Source: a virus. From it: DNA of 64,000 nt. The notes under the pieces were generated by a model. That model did not search any database, was not told where the DNA came from, and saw nothing but the letters and a program-made list of their open reading frames with translations. Both the position numbers and the translations under genes were made by a program. Below are positions 9,034 through 16,682 of this stretch, piece by piece (position 1 is the stretch's first letter; each line of letters begins with the position of its first letter). The stretch is from IMG/VR virus record IMGVR_UViG_3300046361_000034, positions 19,006 through 83,005 of that record. One strand, 5' to 3'.

Positions 9034-10272
9034 ATGAAAAATATATTTAAAATCTTATTGTTGCTTTTTATAGCAACTGCTTCTGCACAAAATCCTATTA
9101 AATTTGACCAAAAATTACAATTTACTAATGTACCTACTTTTAATCCTTTAACCACTACTAAACCTGTAACAAGTTTAAGACAGTTATATATAGATGTACT
9201 TGGTAATGTTATTAATTTACCTTATGGTAGTGGAGGTGGTACATCTACAGTACCTACTATTGCACAAGTTTTAATTTCTGGGAATGTTAGTAATCTTGGT
9301 CAATATATACAACTTAGACCTACTAATAATTTATCGTTTTCTCGTTTAGGAGGGGACTATATTTCAGTAGAAGGAAATGGTGATATACAAGGTGTTTATA
9401 TATCTAAAACAGGAATAGATTTTAGAGGTACTCAATCTTTTGCTTCTACAATAAAATGTACAAATATAACACAAAGTTCTTTTTTAGAATTACCTAATAC
9501 TACTGGTACTCATTCTTTACCTATTTCAGTTAATAATGTTTTTGCAGATATTAATGGTAATATTACAATTGCTGCTAGTGGTGGTACTGTTACTAGTGTT
9601 AGTGGTACAACTAATGTAATTACTGTAGCTACTGGCACAACTACTCCTGTTATTGATATATCTTCAACATATACAACTACTAGAGATGCTTATGCGGATA
9701 CTAAAGTAGCAAATGACTTATCTTCTTCTACTACTGTTGCCCCTAGTAAAAGTGCTGTAAATATTGGATTAGGATTAAAAGCTGATATAAGTGGAAATCT
9801 TTCACAATTTTCTACTACTACATCAAGTGAATTAATAGGAGTATTATCTGATGAAACTGGTACTGGTACTGCCGTATTTAGTACCTCTCCTACTTTATCT
9901 AATCCTATTGTAGGTACACAAACTGTTAATGATAATTCTACTAAAGCCGCTAGTACCGCTTATGTGGACACTACTTATGCTCCTGTTACAGGACTTACAT
10001 TCAATGGTACTAATATATCTTTAGATAAAATAGGAGGAAGATCTTATCTAGCTTATACACAAACTGGTACAATAACTTTTGCTGTATCAGGTACACCAAC
10101 TATATTAGGATTTGCTGTTTTGACTATTACAGCTAATGGTAGCCCAATAAACCCAGTAGGTGCATGGAAAAACATAGGTAATGATACTATTGTAACTACA
10201 AATGGAACAGTTAATAGATTTATATTTACGCAAGTTGATGGAGAAATTTGGTATTCAGTAAAAGTTAATTAA
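9034..10272 (+). CDS. Tail-fibre-like protein with an N-terminal signal peptide
   Basis: The 412-residue product begins with a Lys-rich start, a hydrophobic core and an ATASAQ cleavage-like site near residue 19, a typical Bacteroidota Sec signal peptide. The rest is Thr/Ser/Asn/Gly-rich beta structure, with fibre-type repeats such as GTGTAVFSTSPTLSNP and STKAASTAYVDTTY that are widespread in phage tail fibres. The protein thus combines fibre sequence with a predicted export signal, which is odd for a component assembled in the cytoplasm. It sits between two other appendage genes, 2 bases before the esterase. It may be a receptor-binding fibre, or an exported protein that acts at the cell surface during lysis. 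Confidence 0.72.
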   Translation: MKNIFKILLLLFIATASAQNPIKFDQKLQFTNVPTFNPLTTTKPVTSLRQLYIDVLGNVINLPYGSGGGTSTVPTIAQVLISGNVSNLGQYIQLRPTNNLSFSRLGGDYISVEGNGDIQGVYISKTGIDFRGTQSFASTIKCTNITQSSFLELPNTTGTHSLPISVNNVFADINGNITIAASGGTVTSVSGTTNVITVATGTTTPVIDISSTYTTTRDAYADTKVANDLSSSTTVAPSKSAVNIGLGLKADISGNLSQFSTTTSSELIGVLSDETGTGTAVFSTSPTLSNPIVGTQTVNDNSTKAASTAYVDTTYAPVTGLTFNGTNISLDKIGGRSYLAYTQTGTITFAVSGTPTILGFAVLTITANGSPINPVGAWKNIGNDTIVTTNGTVNRFIFTQVDGEIWYSVKVN

Positions 10273-10273
10273 T

Positions 10274-12136
10274 ATGAAACATATATATAAAATATTATTA
10301 TTATTTTCTATTATTAGTTATAGTCAAAAAGCTATAACTATTTCTAGTATGATGAATGGTTTTAATCCTAGTACACTATCTCCTACATTATTTATTAATC
10401 CTTATAAAGATGCTTTTGTATCTACGGTTGATAACAATGGAACTCGACAAAGAGGGAATATCATAAATAGTGCAACTGCAACAACGGGACAAGCACTAGC
10501 AACCGCTGGTACTTTAGGAAGTAAACCCATATATAATGGAGAAGGATGGTTTTTTGGTGATGGAGCTGAAATGATTACAGGTACTTCAGCAGATTATAAT
10601 TTTATACATACTGGTAGTGATTTTGATATTTGGGCTACTGTATTTATATGTCCTACAGCTACCTCTACATATAATAGAGTAATTCTTTGTAATAATGGAT
10701 TTTCTAATACTGATAAAGGAATTCTGTTTAGAGCATCTAATAGTGGTACTAATCGACTTGAATTTAGGGTAGGAAATGGTACAGCAGCTTTTATTAGTTT
10801 AAATGGCGCTAATAACTTAACTGTTAATACTACTAATATAATTAGAGTTACTCGTTCTGGTTCTACTGCAACTATGTTTGTTAATGGTACACAAGTTGCT
10901 ACACAAACTATTTCTTTAAGTCCTGGTGTAGGTAATGCTATCGGTGTAATGAATGTTTGTCAAAGTTTGGCTGCATCTGCTAATTTTTATTTAAAAGATA
11001 TAGTAGTATTTAATAGGACTTTAACAACATCAGAAGCAATATCTATGAATAGTAGACGATTTCAGTCCATTACTCCTAGTCCTATTAATGTGTATTTATT
11101 TGCTGGAGATTCTAATGCTGCTGGTAGAGGAGTTAATGCATCTATTGCTGGTGATTTAATAGGTAATATATCAGGAACATTTGCAGAATTATTTCCTAGT
11201 TATAATTATACTTCTTGGGCAGGTAAATTACTATTAGGCACAAATCAAACTATACCTACTGAAAATCCTTCTACACAACATGGTGCTGAAATGAGATTTG
11301 GTAAATCAATGGGGGCAGTACAAGATAATTTTATTATAAAATATGGAGTAGGTTCTAATACGGTATTTCAACGAAATGATGGAGGGTTTGCTGATTTTAA
11401 TACTAGTACAGCTATTTCGTCATATAATAGATTTACAACTGCTGTAATTCCTCAAGCACTATATGATCTAGTTCATAGTTATAGAAGAATTCCTGTATTT
11501 AGAGGATTTATTTGGATAGAGGGTGCTAATGATGCTTTATTTGGTTCACAAAGTGCTACTTGGGTTAGAGTTGGTACAACTGCTACTATAACATCAACTA
11601 ATCATGGTTTAGTTACTCAATGTAAACCTGGATTTTATAGTTCATCTGATACTACTCCTATCCCTTCAGGAGATTATCAAATAACTAAAATTGATAATAA
11701 TACCTTTACAATAACTGTTGTTAATTCCGGAGCAACTTCTGGCACTATATCTTGGACTGGTGGATATAATTATAAACAAAATACTTATAATCTTATAAAT
11801 AATACAATTGATTATATTCAAAATACAACTAAAAATCAATTAACAAATGGAAATGGTTATACTGTAAATAAATTAAGATTATTTTTTCCACAAACAACAC
11901 AAGGTATAGGAGCAGGTTTAAATGCGGATTCGTTTAATCAAGTTGTTGCTAGTCAAGTAGCGATGGGTACTGATTATTTAACTGATAATCCTAGTAGAAG
12001 TTCTAATGTTGTTGGTAGTACATCACAAAGTACAACTGGTTTTCCTATGCAAGATGGTGTACATTATGCTACTGCTGGTTATGATACTTTAGGAGGAAAT
12101 ATTGCTACTTATTTTATACCTTTTGTTAATGAATAA
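10274..12136 (+). CDS. Secreted-type LamG plus SGNH/SASA carbohydrate esterase (tailspike or depolymerase)
   Basis: The 620-residue protein has an N-terminal hydrophobic signal-like segment (residues 1-18, ending SYSQ). It is followed by a concanavalin A/LamG-like beta sandwich at roughly residues 85-265 (ITVTRSGSTATMFVNG-type core) and a C-terminal SGNH hydrolase of the sialate O-acetylesterase (SASA) type. The nucleophile block FAGDSNAAGRG places Ser280, an IEGAND block lies near residue 418, and the Asp-His pair is D594 and H597 in DGVHYATAGY. Such enzymes remove acetyl groups from glycans, so the protein probably trims capsule or surface polysaccharide for adsorption. It directly follows the second fibre gene. 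Confidence 0.82.
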   Translation: MKHIYKILLLFSIISYSQKAITISSMMNGFNPSTLSPTLFINPYKDAFVSTVDNNGTRQRGNIINSATATTGQALATAGTLGSKPIYNGEGWFFGDGAEMITGTSADYNFIHTGSDFDIWATVFICPTATSTYNRVILCNNGFSNTDKGILFRASNSGTNRLEFRVGNGTAAFISLNGANNLTVNTTNIIRVTRSGSTATMFVNGTQVATQTISLSPGVGNAIGVMNVCQSLAASANFYLKDIVVFNRTLTTSEAISMNSRRFQSITPSPINVYLFAGDSNAAGRGVNASIAGDLIGNISGTFAELFPSYNYTSWAGKLLLGTNQTIPTENPSTQHGAEMRFGKSMGAVQDNFIIKYGVGSNTVFQRNDGGFADFNTSTAISSYNRFTTAVIPQALYDLVHSYRRIPVFRGFIWIEGANDALFGSQSATWVRVGTTATITSTNHGLVTQCKPGFYSSSDTTPIPSGDYQITKIDNNTFTITVVNSGATSGTISWTGGYNYKQNTYNLINNTIDYIQNTTKNQLTNGNGYTVNKLRLFFPQTTQGIGAGLNADSFNQVVASQVAMGTDYLTDNPSRSSNVVGSTSQSTTGFPMQDGVHYATAGYDTLGGNIATYFIPFVNE

Positions 12137-12160
12137 TATTATTAATCTAAATTAAATTTT

Positions 12161-12622
12161 ATGAAAAATTTATTCGTATTTATTTTGTTTTTATGTACTT
12201 TGATTAGTACAGCTCAATTACAAGGAACTATTACTAGAATTAAAGATGGTGATACTTATGTATTAACTGATAGTATTAAACATGGTACTACTATTAGACT
12301 AGCAGGAGTTGATTGTCCTGAGAAAAAACAAGAATATGGTGATAGTGCTGCAATTTTTAGTACTAGAGCTATACTTAATAAAGAAGTTTTAGTATATATA
12401 GATAGAATTGATATGTATGGTAGAACAGTTGGTTTTATAATTTATGGTAAAAATAAAAGTCTTTCAAGAGAATTACTTAAACAAGGTTTAGCATGGCATT
12501 ATAAAAAATATAATAAATCTAGTTATTTAGCTTCATTAGAAAGAACTGCTAAAAAAAATAAAAAAGGATTATGGAAATCTTCTAATCCTATAAATCCTGA
12601 AGTATTTAGAACTAAAAAATAA
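12161..12622 (+). CDS. Secreted staphylococcal-nuclease-like endonuclease
   Basis: A 153-residue thermonuclease (SNase) homologue, an OB-fold Ca2+-dependent nuclease cutting DNA and RNA. Signal peptide residues 1-19 end in STAQ. Family motifs are intact: KDGDT (D29, D31), RLAGVDCPE (R46, D51, E54), DMYGRTVG (R88) and a C-terminal KKNKKGLW helix, giving the catalytic Arg/Glu/Arg set. The mature enzyme should therefore be active outside the cytoplasm. It lies between the fibre esterase and the lysis genes. Possible jobs are clearing DNA at the cell surface during release or degrading competing DNA, both inferred. Its expression as a virion component is not excluded. Confidence 0.9.
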   Translation: MKNLFVFILFLCTLISTAQLQGTITRIKDGDTYVLTDSIKHGTTIRLAGVDCPEKKQEYGDSAAIFSTRAILNKEVLVYIDRIDMYGRTVGFIIYGKNKSLSRELLKQGLAWHYKKYNKSSYLASLERTAKKNKKGLWKSSNPINPEVFRTKK

Positions 12623-12655
12623 CATTATTAATTAGTAACTTTAAATTTTATATAT

Positions 12656-12862
12656 ATGAAAAATGTTTTTAAAAATTGGAAAACTACTTCTGCTGGTCTT
12701 TTATTAATCTTAGGTAGTGGTTATTCTCTTGTTCATTCTGTTATGACAGGAACACTTACACAGGAAACTTTTACTTTACAAATAGGAGGAATTCTTGGAG
12801 GACTTGGTTTAATTGCTGGAGCAGATGCTACTACTCCACCTACTACTCCACCTACTACTTAA
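12656..12862 (+). CDS. Small membrane protein, holin candidate
   Basis: The 68-residue product has a short basic N-terminus (KNVFKNWKTTS), a hydrophobic segment at about residues 12-30, and a second Gly-rich hydrophobic segment at about residues 41-56, ending in a TTPPTTPPTT tail. Size, two membrane spans and position just before a terminator and an endolysin suggest a holin that permeabilises the inner membrane. No specific holin family is recognised. Codons for the Thr/Pro tail form a small direct repeat. Confidence 0.65.
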   Translation: MKNVFKNWKTTSAGLLLILGSGYSLVHSVMTGTLTQETFTLQIGGILGGLGLIAGADATTPPTTPPTT

Positions 12863-12881
12863 AATTGATTAATTATTAATT

Positions 12882-12914
12882 TAAAGGGTAACTGTAATAG
12901 TTACCCTTTATTAA
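12882..12914 (+). terminator. Probable intrinsic terminator after the small membrane protein
   Basis: A perfect 12-bp stem (12882-12893 with 12899-12910) encloses a 5-base loop. The following sequence is only moderately T-rich, so termination may be partial. Confidence 0.65.
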
Positions 12915-12925
12915 CTTATCTCCCT

Positions 12926-13264
12926 ATGGATTATATTGCTACACTTATACCATTAATAACTGCTATAGTAGGATTTTTAATGGCACGTTTATTTAAAAAA
13001 GATGATAAATCTGATGAAGAAACACAACAGACTTTAAAAGAAGTTAAAGATTTACTTGATACTGTAAATTTAAATCTTAATACTATTAAAATTAATTTAG
13101 AACATACTGTTCATGATACTAGAGAATTACAAAGAGAGAGTAAAACTAGTATTACTAAGGTAAATAATATTGAAAAAGAAGTAGCAATCCTTACTACTAT
13201 TAATAATAGCAGTGTTAAAAGATTGGATTTACTTCAAGATATAGTAACTAAAAGTTTAAAATAA
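12926..13264 (+). CDS. Membrane-anchored coiled-coil protein of the lysis cassette
   Basis: The 112-residue protein has one N-terminal membrane segment (residues about 4-22), a charged KKDDKSDEE linker, and a long amphipathic heptad-type region to the end. This layout resembles phage holin accessory proteins of the XhlA type and some inner-membrane spanins, but the topology matches several families. It lies between the holin candidate and the glucosaminidase, with 18 bases to the latter, so a lysis role is likely. I cannot decide between holin, anti-holin and spanin component. Confidence 0.6.
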   Translation: MDYIATLIPLITAIVGFLMARLFKKDDKSDEETQQTLKEVKDLLDTVNLNLNTIKINLEHTVHDTRELQRESKTSITKVNNIEKEVAILTTINNSSVKRLDLLQDIVTKSLK

Positions 13265-13282
13265 TAATTAAAAAATAAAGTT

Positions 13283-13777
13283 ATGACTCCAGAAGAATTT
13301 GTAAAAACATATCTTCCTTTTGCTAAAACAGTTGAGAAGAAAACAGGATTTAGTTATCTTATACCATTAACACAAGGTGCACAAGAAAGTGGTTGGGGTA
13401 AAAAAGCAGTAGGAAATAATTTCTTTGGTATTAAAGATACTGACGGAATAAATGACAATGAACAATTAATAATTACTACTGAATTTTCTAAAAATGGAAA
13501 TTTAAAATTTCCAATTATATTAAGTAAAGTTTTTAGTGGTAAATTATTCAAATACACTATTAAAGATTACTTTAGAAAATATGATTCTGCTGAAATTGCT
13601 TTTACAGATCATATTAATTTCTTTTTAAAAAATCCTAGATATAAAGAAGCAATAAAATATAAACAAGATCCTGATAGATTTTTTATAGAAATTGCTAAAG
13701 CTGGTTATGCAACTGACCCTAATTATGCTACTAATCTAATTGCTGTTAAGAAATCTGTATTAAGACGAATTAAATAA
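13283..13777 (+). CDS. Glucosaminidase-type endolysin
   Basis: A 164-residue single-domain protein with the mannosyl-glycoprotein endo-beta-N-acetylglucosaminidase (GH73/FlgJ-like) pattern. Key blocks are TQGAQESGWGKKAVGNNFFGIK with catalytic Glu35, FTDHINFFLKNPRYKEA and AGYATDPNYATNLI. Such enzymes cut the glycan backbone of peptidoglycan. There is no signal peptide, so release to the periplasm would need a holin, and holin-like genes lie directly upstream. Eight bases separate it from the spanin-like gene downstream. Host lysis is the probable role. Activity during entry is less likely, since a separate peptidase is attached to a cargo protein. Confidence 0.87.
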   Translation: MTPEEFVKTYLPFAKTVEKKTGFSYLIPLTQGAQESGWGKKAVGNNFFGIKDTDGINDNEQLIITTEFSKNGNLKFPIILSKVFSGKLFKYTIKDYFRKYDSAEIAFTDHINFFLKNPRYKEAIKYKQDPDRFFIEIAKAGYATDPNYATNLIAVKKSVLRRIK

Positions 13778-13784
13778 TAAAATT

Positions 13785-14534
13785 ATGATAAACACTAATA
13801 TAAAAAGAGTTATTCAAGTAATAGTAATACTTGTTATTCTAATTTTCTTTTTTCATGCTTGTAAAAATACTATTAAACCAGCAATTATTAATGGTTTAGG
13901 AGGATATACAGATACTGAGTATAAAATACATACTGATACTTTAAAATCTACATTTGATTCTATATACTTTAAGTATGATAGTTTACAAACTGTTATATAT
14001 AGATTAGGTAAACAAAAAGTAATTACTGATTTTAAAACTCAAATAGTATATAAGGATAGAAAAGACACTAACACTAAAGTTTCTTCTAAAGGCAATACAT
14101 CTGCTTTATCCACTTTTTTGACTTCAACCGACACCATTTATGCTAGTGTTTTCGAGCAAGTCAACGCATTTTCAGATACCTTAAACGAGGGAACAGTAAC
14201 AAGTTATGTTAACCCTAGCGACTGTAAAATTATCGCTCAAACCTTGTGTTATAAGCCAAAAAACCCTATACTTGTAAGAGAAACCAAAAATGTAATTACT
14301 ACTAAAGAAACTACATTAACAAATAAACCTAGAGGACTTATAGGATTTGGTGGAGCAATTGATAGTAATAAAAATTTAGGTATTTCTGGTGCATATATGT
14401 TTCCTAATAAGTTACAAATTCAAGGAAGTTATTTATGGAATACAGAAACAAAAAATCCTGTTACTAAAGCTTATCAAAATGAAGCTTTATTTAAAGATAA
14501 AGTTGTAGCAATATCAATCATTAAATTCTTTTAA
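13785..14534 (+). CDS. Membrane-anchored spanin-like protein with a possible outer-membrane C-terminus
   Basis: The 249-residue protein has an N-terminal membrane segment (residues about 9-24) followed by HAC at Cys26, which resembles a lipobox without being a clean one. Next come an extended polar coiled-coil-like region to about residue 170 and a C-terminal segment of alternating hydrophobic residues (GFGGAID..LGISGAYMF..LQIQGSYLW) that ends in Phe, like an outer-membrane beta strand series. Following holin and endolysin genes, this fits a protein bridging the envelope at the last lysis step. The assignment is from architecture and position. The middle of the gene (about 14083-14290) has codon use unlike its flanks. 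Confidence 0.55.
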   Translation: MINTNIKRVIQVIVILVILIFFFHACKNTIKPAIINGLGGYTDTEYKIHTDTLKSTFDSIYFKYDSLQTVIYRLGKQKVITDFKTQIVYKDRKDTNTKVSSKGNTSALSTFLTSTDTIYASVFEQVNAFSDTLNEGTVTSYVNPSDCKIIAQTLCYKPKNPILVRETKNVITTKETTLTNKPRGLIGFGGAIDSNKNLGISGAYMFPNKLQIQGSYLWNTETKNPVTKAYQNEALFKDKVVAISIIKFF

Positions 14535-14535
14535 A

Positions 14536-15258
14536 ATGACTACATTAAATCAAATAGCTGAAAATATTGCATATAAATTAGGAGATCAATTTAATCTTAC
14601 TTTACGAGAAAGTATTAAAGATACTGTAATAATTTATAGAGCTAAATTTATTCGTGATGATTTAGATAAAAACTTTTTATCTGAATCACATTTTTCACAA
14701 GTGGGGACTATACAATTTGAAGTAGTTAATTTACTTGAAGAATTTAATGCTGACTTCAGTAATATTTCAGCTATTTGTGCAAATGTAACTAAACAAGATA
14801 AATATAAAATTCTTAGAAGTAAACAATTAATTCCTACTTCTGTAAGAACTAAAGTATCTAGTAGAAACCCTTTTCTATTTCTAGGTAAAGTAGATGGTAG
14901 TAAAAACTTTACATTTACTACATTAGATAAATATTATTATTATCAACATATTCCTTATCAAGAAAATAATATATTTTATATATATTTAAACAATAGAATA
15001 TATATTATTAATAATTTAAACCTTTGTGATATTAATGAATCTTTAAATATTAGTAATGTAATGATTAAAGGAATATTTGAAAATCCTAGAGAACTTTATA
15101 ATGCTTGTGTTAATAATGATACTTATATGGATGATATGCCTTTTCCTATTGGATTAGATATGTTAATGAGTATTACAAATAATATACTTAAAGGAGAATA
15201 TCCTATTAAAGTAAAAGATGGTGAACAAGTAAATATACATCCTGATGATAACGAATAA
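14536..15258 (+). CDS. crAss-like head-tail ring/connector protein
   Basis: A 240-residue protein beginning MTTLNQIAENIAYKLGDQFN with a following LRESIKDTVIIYRAKFIRDDLDKN block. I recognise this from a conserved structural gene of crAss-like phages that lies in the connector/ring cluster before the muzzle gene. The C-terminal part contains GIFENPRELYNAC and a PFPIGLDML motif, also typical. It starts 2 bases after the spanin-like gene and overlaps the next gene by 14 bases, so expression is coupled. It probably forms one of the rings below the portal. The exact ring number is not assigned. Confidence 0.78.
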   Translation: MTTLNQIAENIAYKLGDQFNLTLRESIKDTVIIYRAKFIRDDLDKNFLSESHFSQVGTIQFEVVNLLEEFNADFSNISAICANVTKQDKYKILRSKQLIPTSVRTKVSSRNPFLFLGKVDGSKNFTFTTLDKYYYYQHIPYQENNIFYIYLNNRIYIINNLNLCDINESLNISNVMIKGIFENPRELYNACVNNDTYMDDMPFPIGLDMLMSITNNILKGEYPIKVKDGEQVNIHPDDNE

Positions 15259-16012
15259 TACAATGTATGAATTACATGAAGTTAAATTTAATATTGAGTT
15301 AGATATTATTAATAAAGAACTTAAACTTCTTGAAAGAAATAAAAAAAAGTTATTAAGTTATTTTAAACTAATTAGTTTACCTGATAATGTAAATTTTGAA
15401 AATATTGAGTTAGGTAAAGAAAAAGTAATTGATAATCCTACAAGTTCTTATGAAATATTTTATAATGCTAAACTTAAAGATTATAATTCCTCTTGTATTA
15501 TTTATAATAATAAAATAGAAGTTAAAAATTTAATATTACAACATAAAATTAAACCTGTAATATTTAATTATATACTTAATAGATTTAATGAATTACTTAG
15601 TGAAGAAATTATTTATTATAAGTATAAATTTAAAGATTTATTTCTTGGGGGTTTATTACTTATATCTAATAAAAGTCCTAGACCTAGTATTAATTGGAAA
15701 ATTAGTTTAGATAATAAAAAGAAACTTATTGAAGAAGGTAAAATACCTTATCTTAAAAATGATGCTGAAGTAGCTAAACAAAATAATCAAGAATATAATG
15801 GTATTAAATGGCTACATGAGTTTACTGGTTTTAGTTTATTTTTTCAATGGGAGTTAGAGAATAAACAATTTATAAGACTTCCTAATATTAAAAACTTTAC
15901 ATTTGAGCCATATAGAGGTTCTAATAGTCCTGTAAGTAAATTGACTGAATATAAAAATACTCTTACAGAAGCACAACTTACTAACTTTAATACAGAACAT
16001 TATGCTACTTAA
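15245..16012 (+). CDS. crAss-like structural protein of the connector cluster
   Basis: The 255-residue product starts at an ATG inside the end of the preceding gene (14-base overlap) and overlaps the next by 11 bases. The N-terminal half is strongly helical and charged (long Lys/Glu/Leu/Ile runs). The C-terminal half contains a GGLLLISNKSPRPSINWKISLDNKK block followed by KLIEEGKIPYL, then a Trp/His-containing section. These are split here as two recognisable patches rather than one domain. Synteny with crAss-like ring genes suggests a connector or tail-assembly role. No enzymatic motif is seen. Confidence 0.68.
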   Translation: MITNNTMYELHEVKFNIELDIINKELKLLERNKKKLLSYFKLISLPDNVNFENIELGKEKVIDNPTSSYEIFYNAKLKDYNSSCIIYNNKIEVKNLILQHKIKPVIFNYILNRFNELLSEEIIYYKYKFKDLFLGGLLLISNKSPRPSINWKISLDNKKKLIEEGKIPYLKNDAEVAKQNNQEYNGIKWLHEFTGFSLFFQWELENKQFIRLPNIKNFTFEPYRGSNSPVSKLTEYKNTLTEAQLTNFNTEHYAT

Positions 16013-16679
16013 TCTAATATCCATTAAAGTTGTTATAGGTAGATTTCTTAAAGAGTATAATATAGATGATACTAATTATGTAGATGATCTTCCTCAATGG
16101 ACTCGTGATGCTATTGAAATTATAGGTATTCCTAATTATTTTATTCCTAAACATACTATTAAAAAAATTGAAAGTAATAGATGTTCGTTACCTTGTGATA
16201 TTGAGAACCTTTATGGTATCTGGGTAACTAATTCTACTGATAGAGCACAAACTATTACAGAGTTAGGTAAACTTGAAATTAGAAATAACCCATTAATTGG
16301 TGCAGGAATAAAAAGAGAAACTCCTGAAAGATTTATGTATGGTAATATAAGTGGTAATTTTCTAAATACAAGTTTTTCAAGTGGTTATGTTTATATTGCT
16401 TATAAAGGTTTACCAACAGATTGTGATGGTTATCCTATGGTTCCTAAAGATACTAAATTAAATAATGCTTTACAATATTATTTTATATGGCGTATGGCAT
16501 TATCAGGATATACTCATCCTGTAATATCTCCTAAAGATGCTTTAGCATTGTGGGAAAAAAATTATCCTGCTGCTGCTAACTCAGTTAATTGGATGGATAT
16601 ATCAGAATTACAAGAGTTTACTAATATGTGGACTAATCCAATATTAGGAGATTTACATACTAATAATTATATAGTATAA
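16002..16679 (+). CDS. Head-tail adaptor/ring protein preceding the muzzle gene
   Basis: This 225-residue protein has a helical N-terminus with DDLPQWTRDAIEIIGIPNYFIPK, a beta-rich middle, and a C-terminal helical end with LQYYFIWRMALSGY and WEKNYPAAANSVNWMD. The pattern, with long helices at both ends and a beta core, matches podovirus adaptor or tail-tubular-type proteins that sit under the portal. In crAss-like genomes the equivalent ring protein gene lies just before the muzzle gene, as here (3 bases apart). It overlaps the previous gene by 11 bases, indicating coupled translation. Confidence 0.75.
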   Translation: MLLNLISIKVVIGRFLKEYNIDDTNYVDDLPQWTRDAIEIIGIPNYFIPKHTIKKIESNRCSLPCDIENLYGIWVTNSTDRAQTITELGKLEIRNNPLIGAGIKRETPERFMYGNISGNFLNTSFSSGYVYIAYKGLPTDCDGYPMVPKDTKLNNALQYYFIWRMALSGYTHPVISPKDALALWEKNYPAAANSVNWMDISELQEFTNMWTNPILGDLHTNNYIV

Positions 16680-16682
16680 GTT

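Noticed and set aside
12820-12862. Tandem repeat coding TTPPTTPPTT as a possible CRISPR or regulatory repeat
   Set aside because: Only a few short units, in frame at the end of a small membrane protein; simple low-complexity coding repeat.
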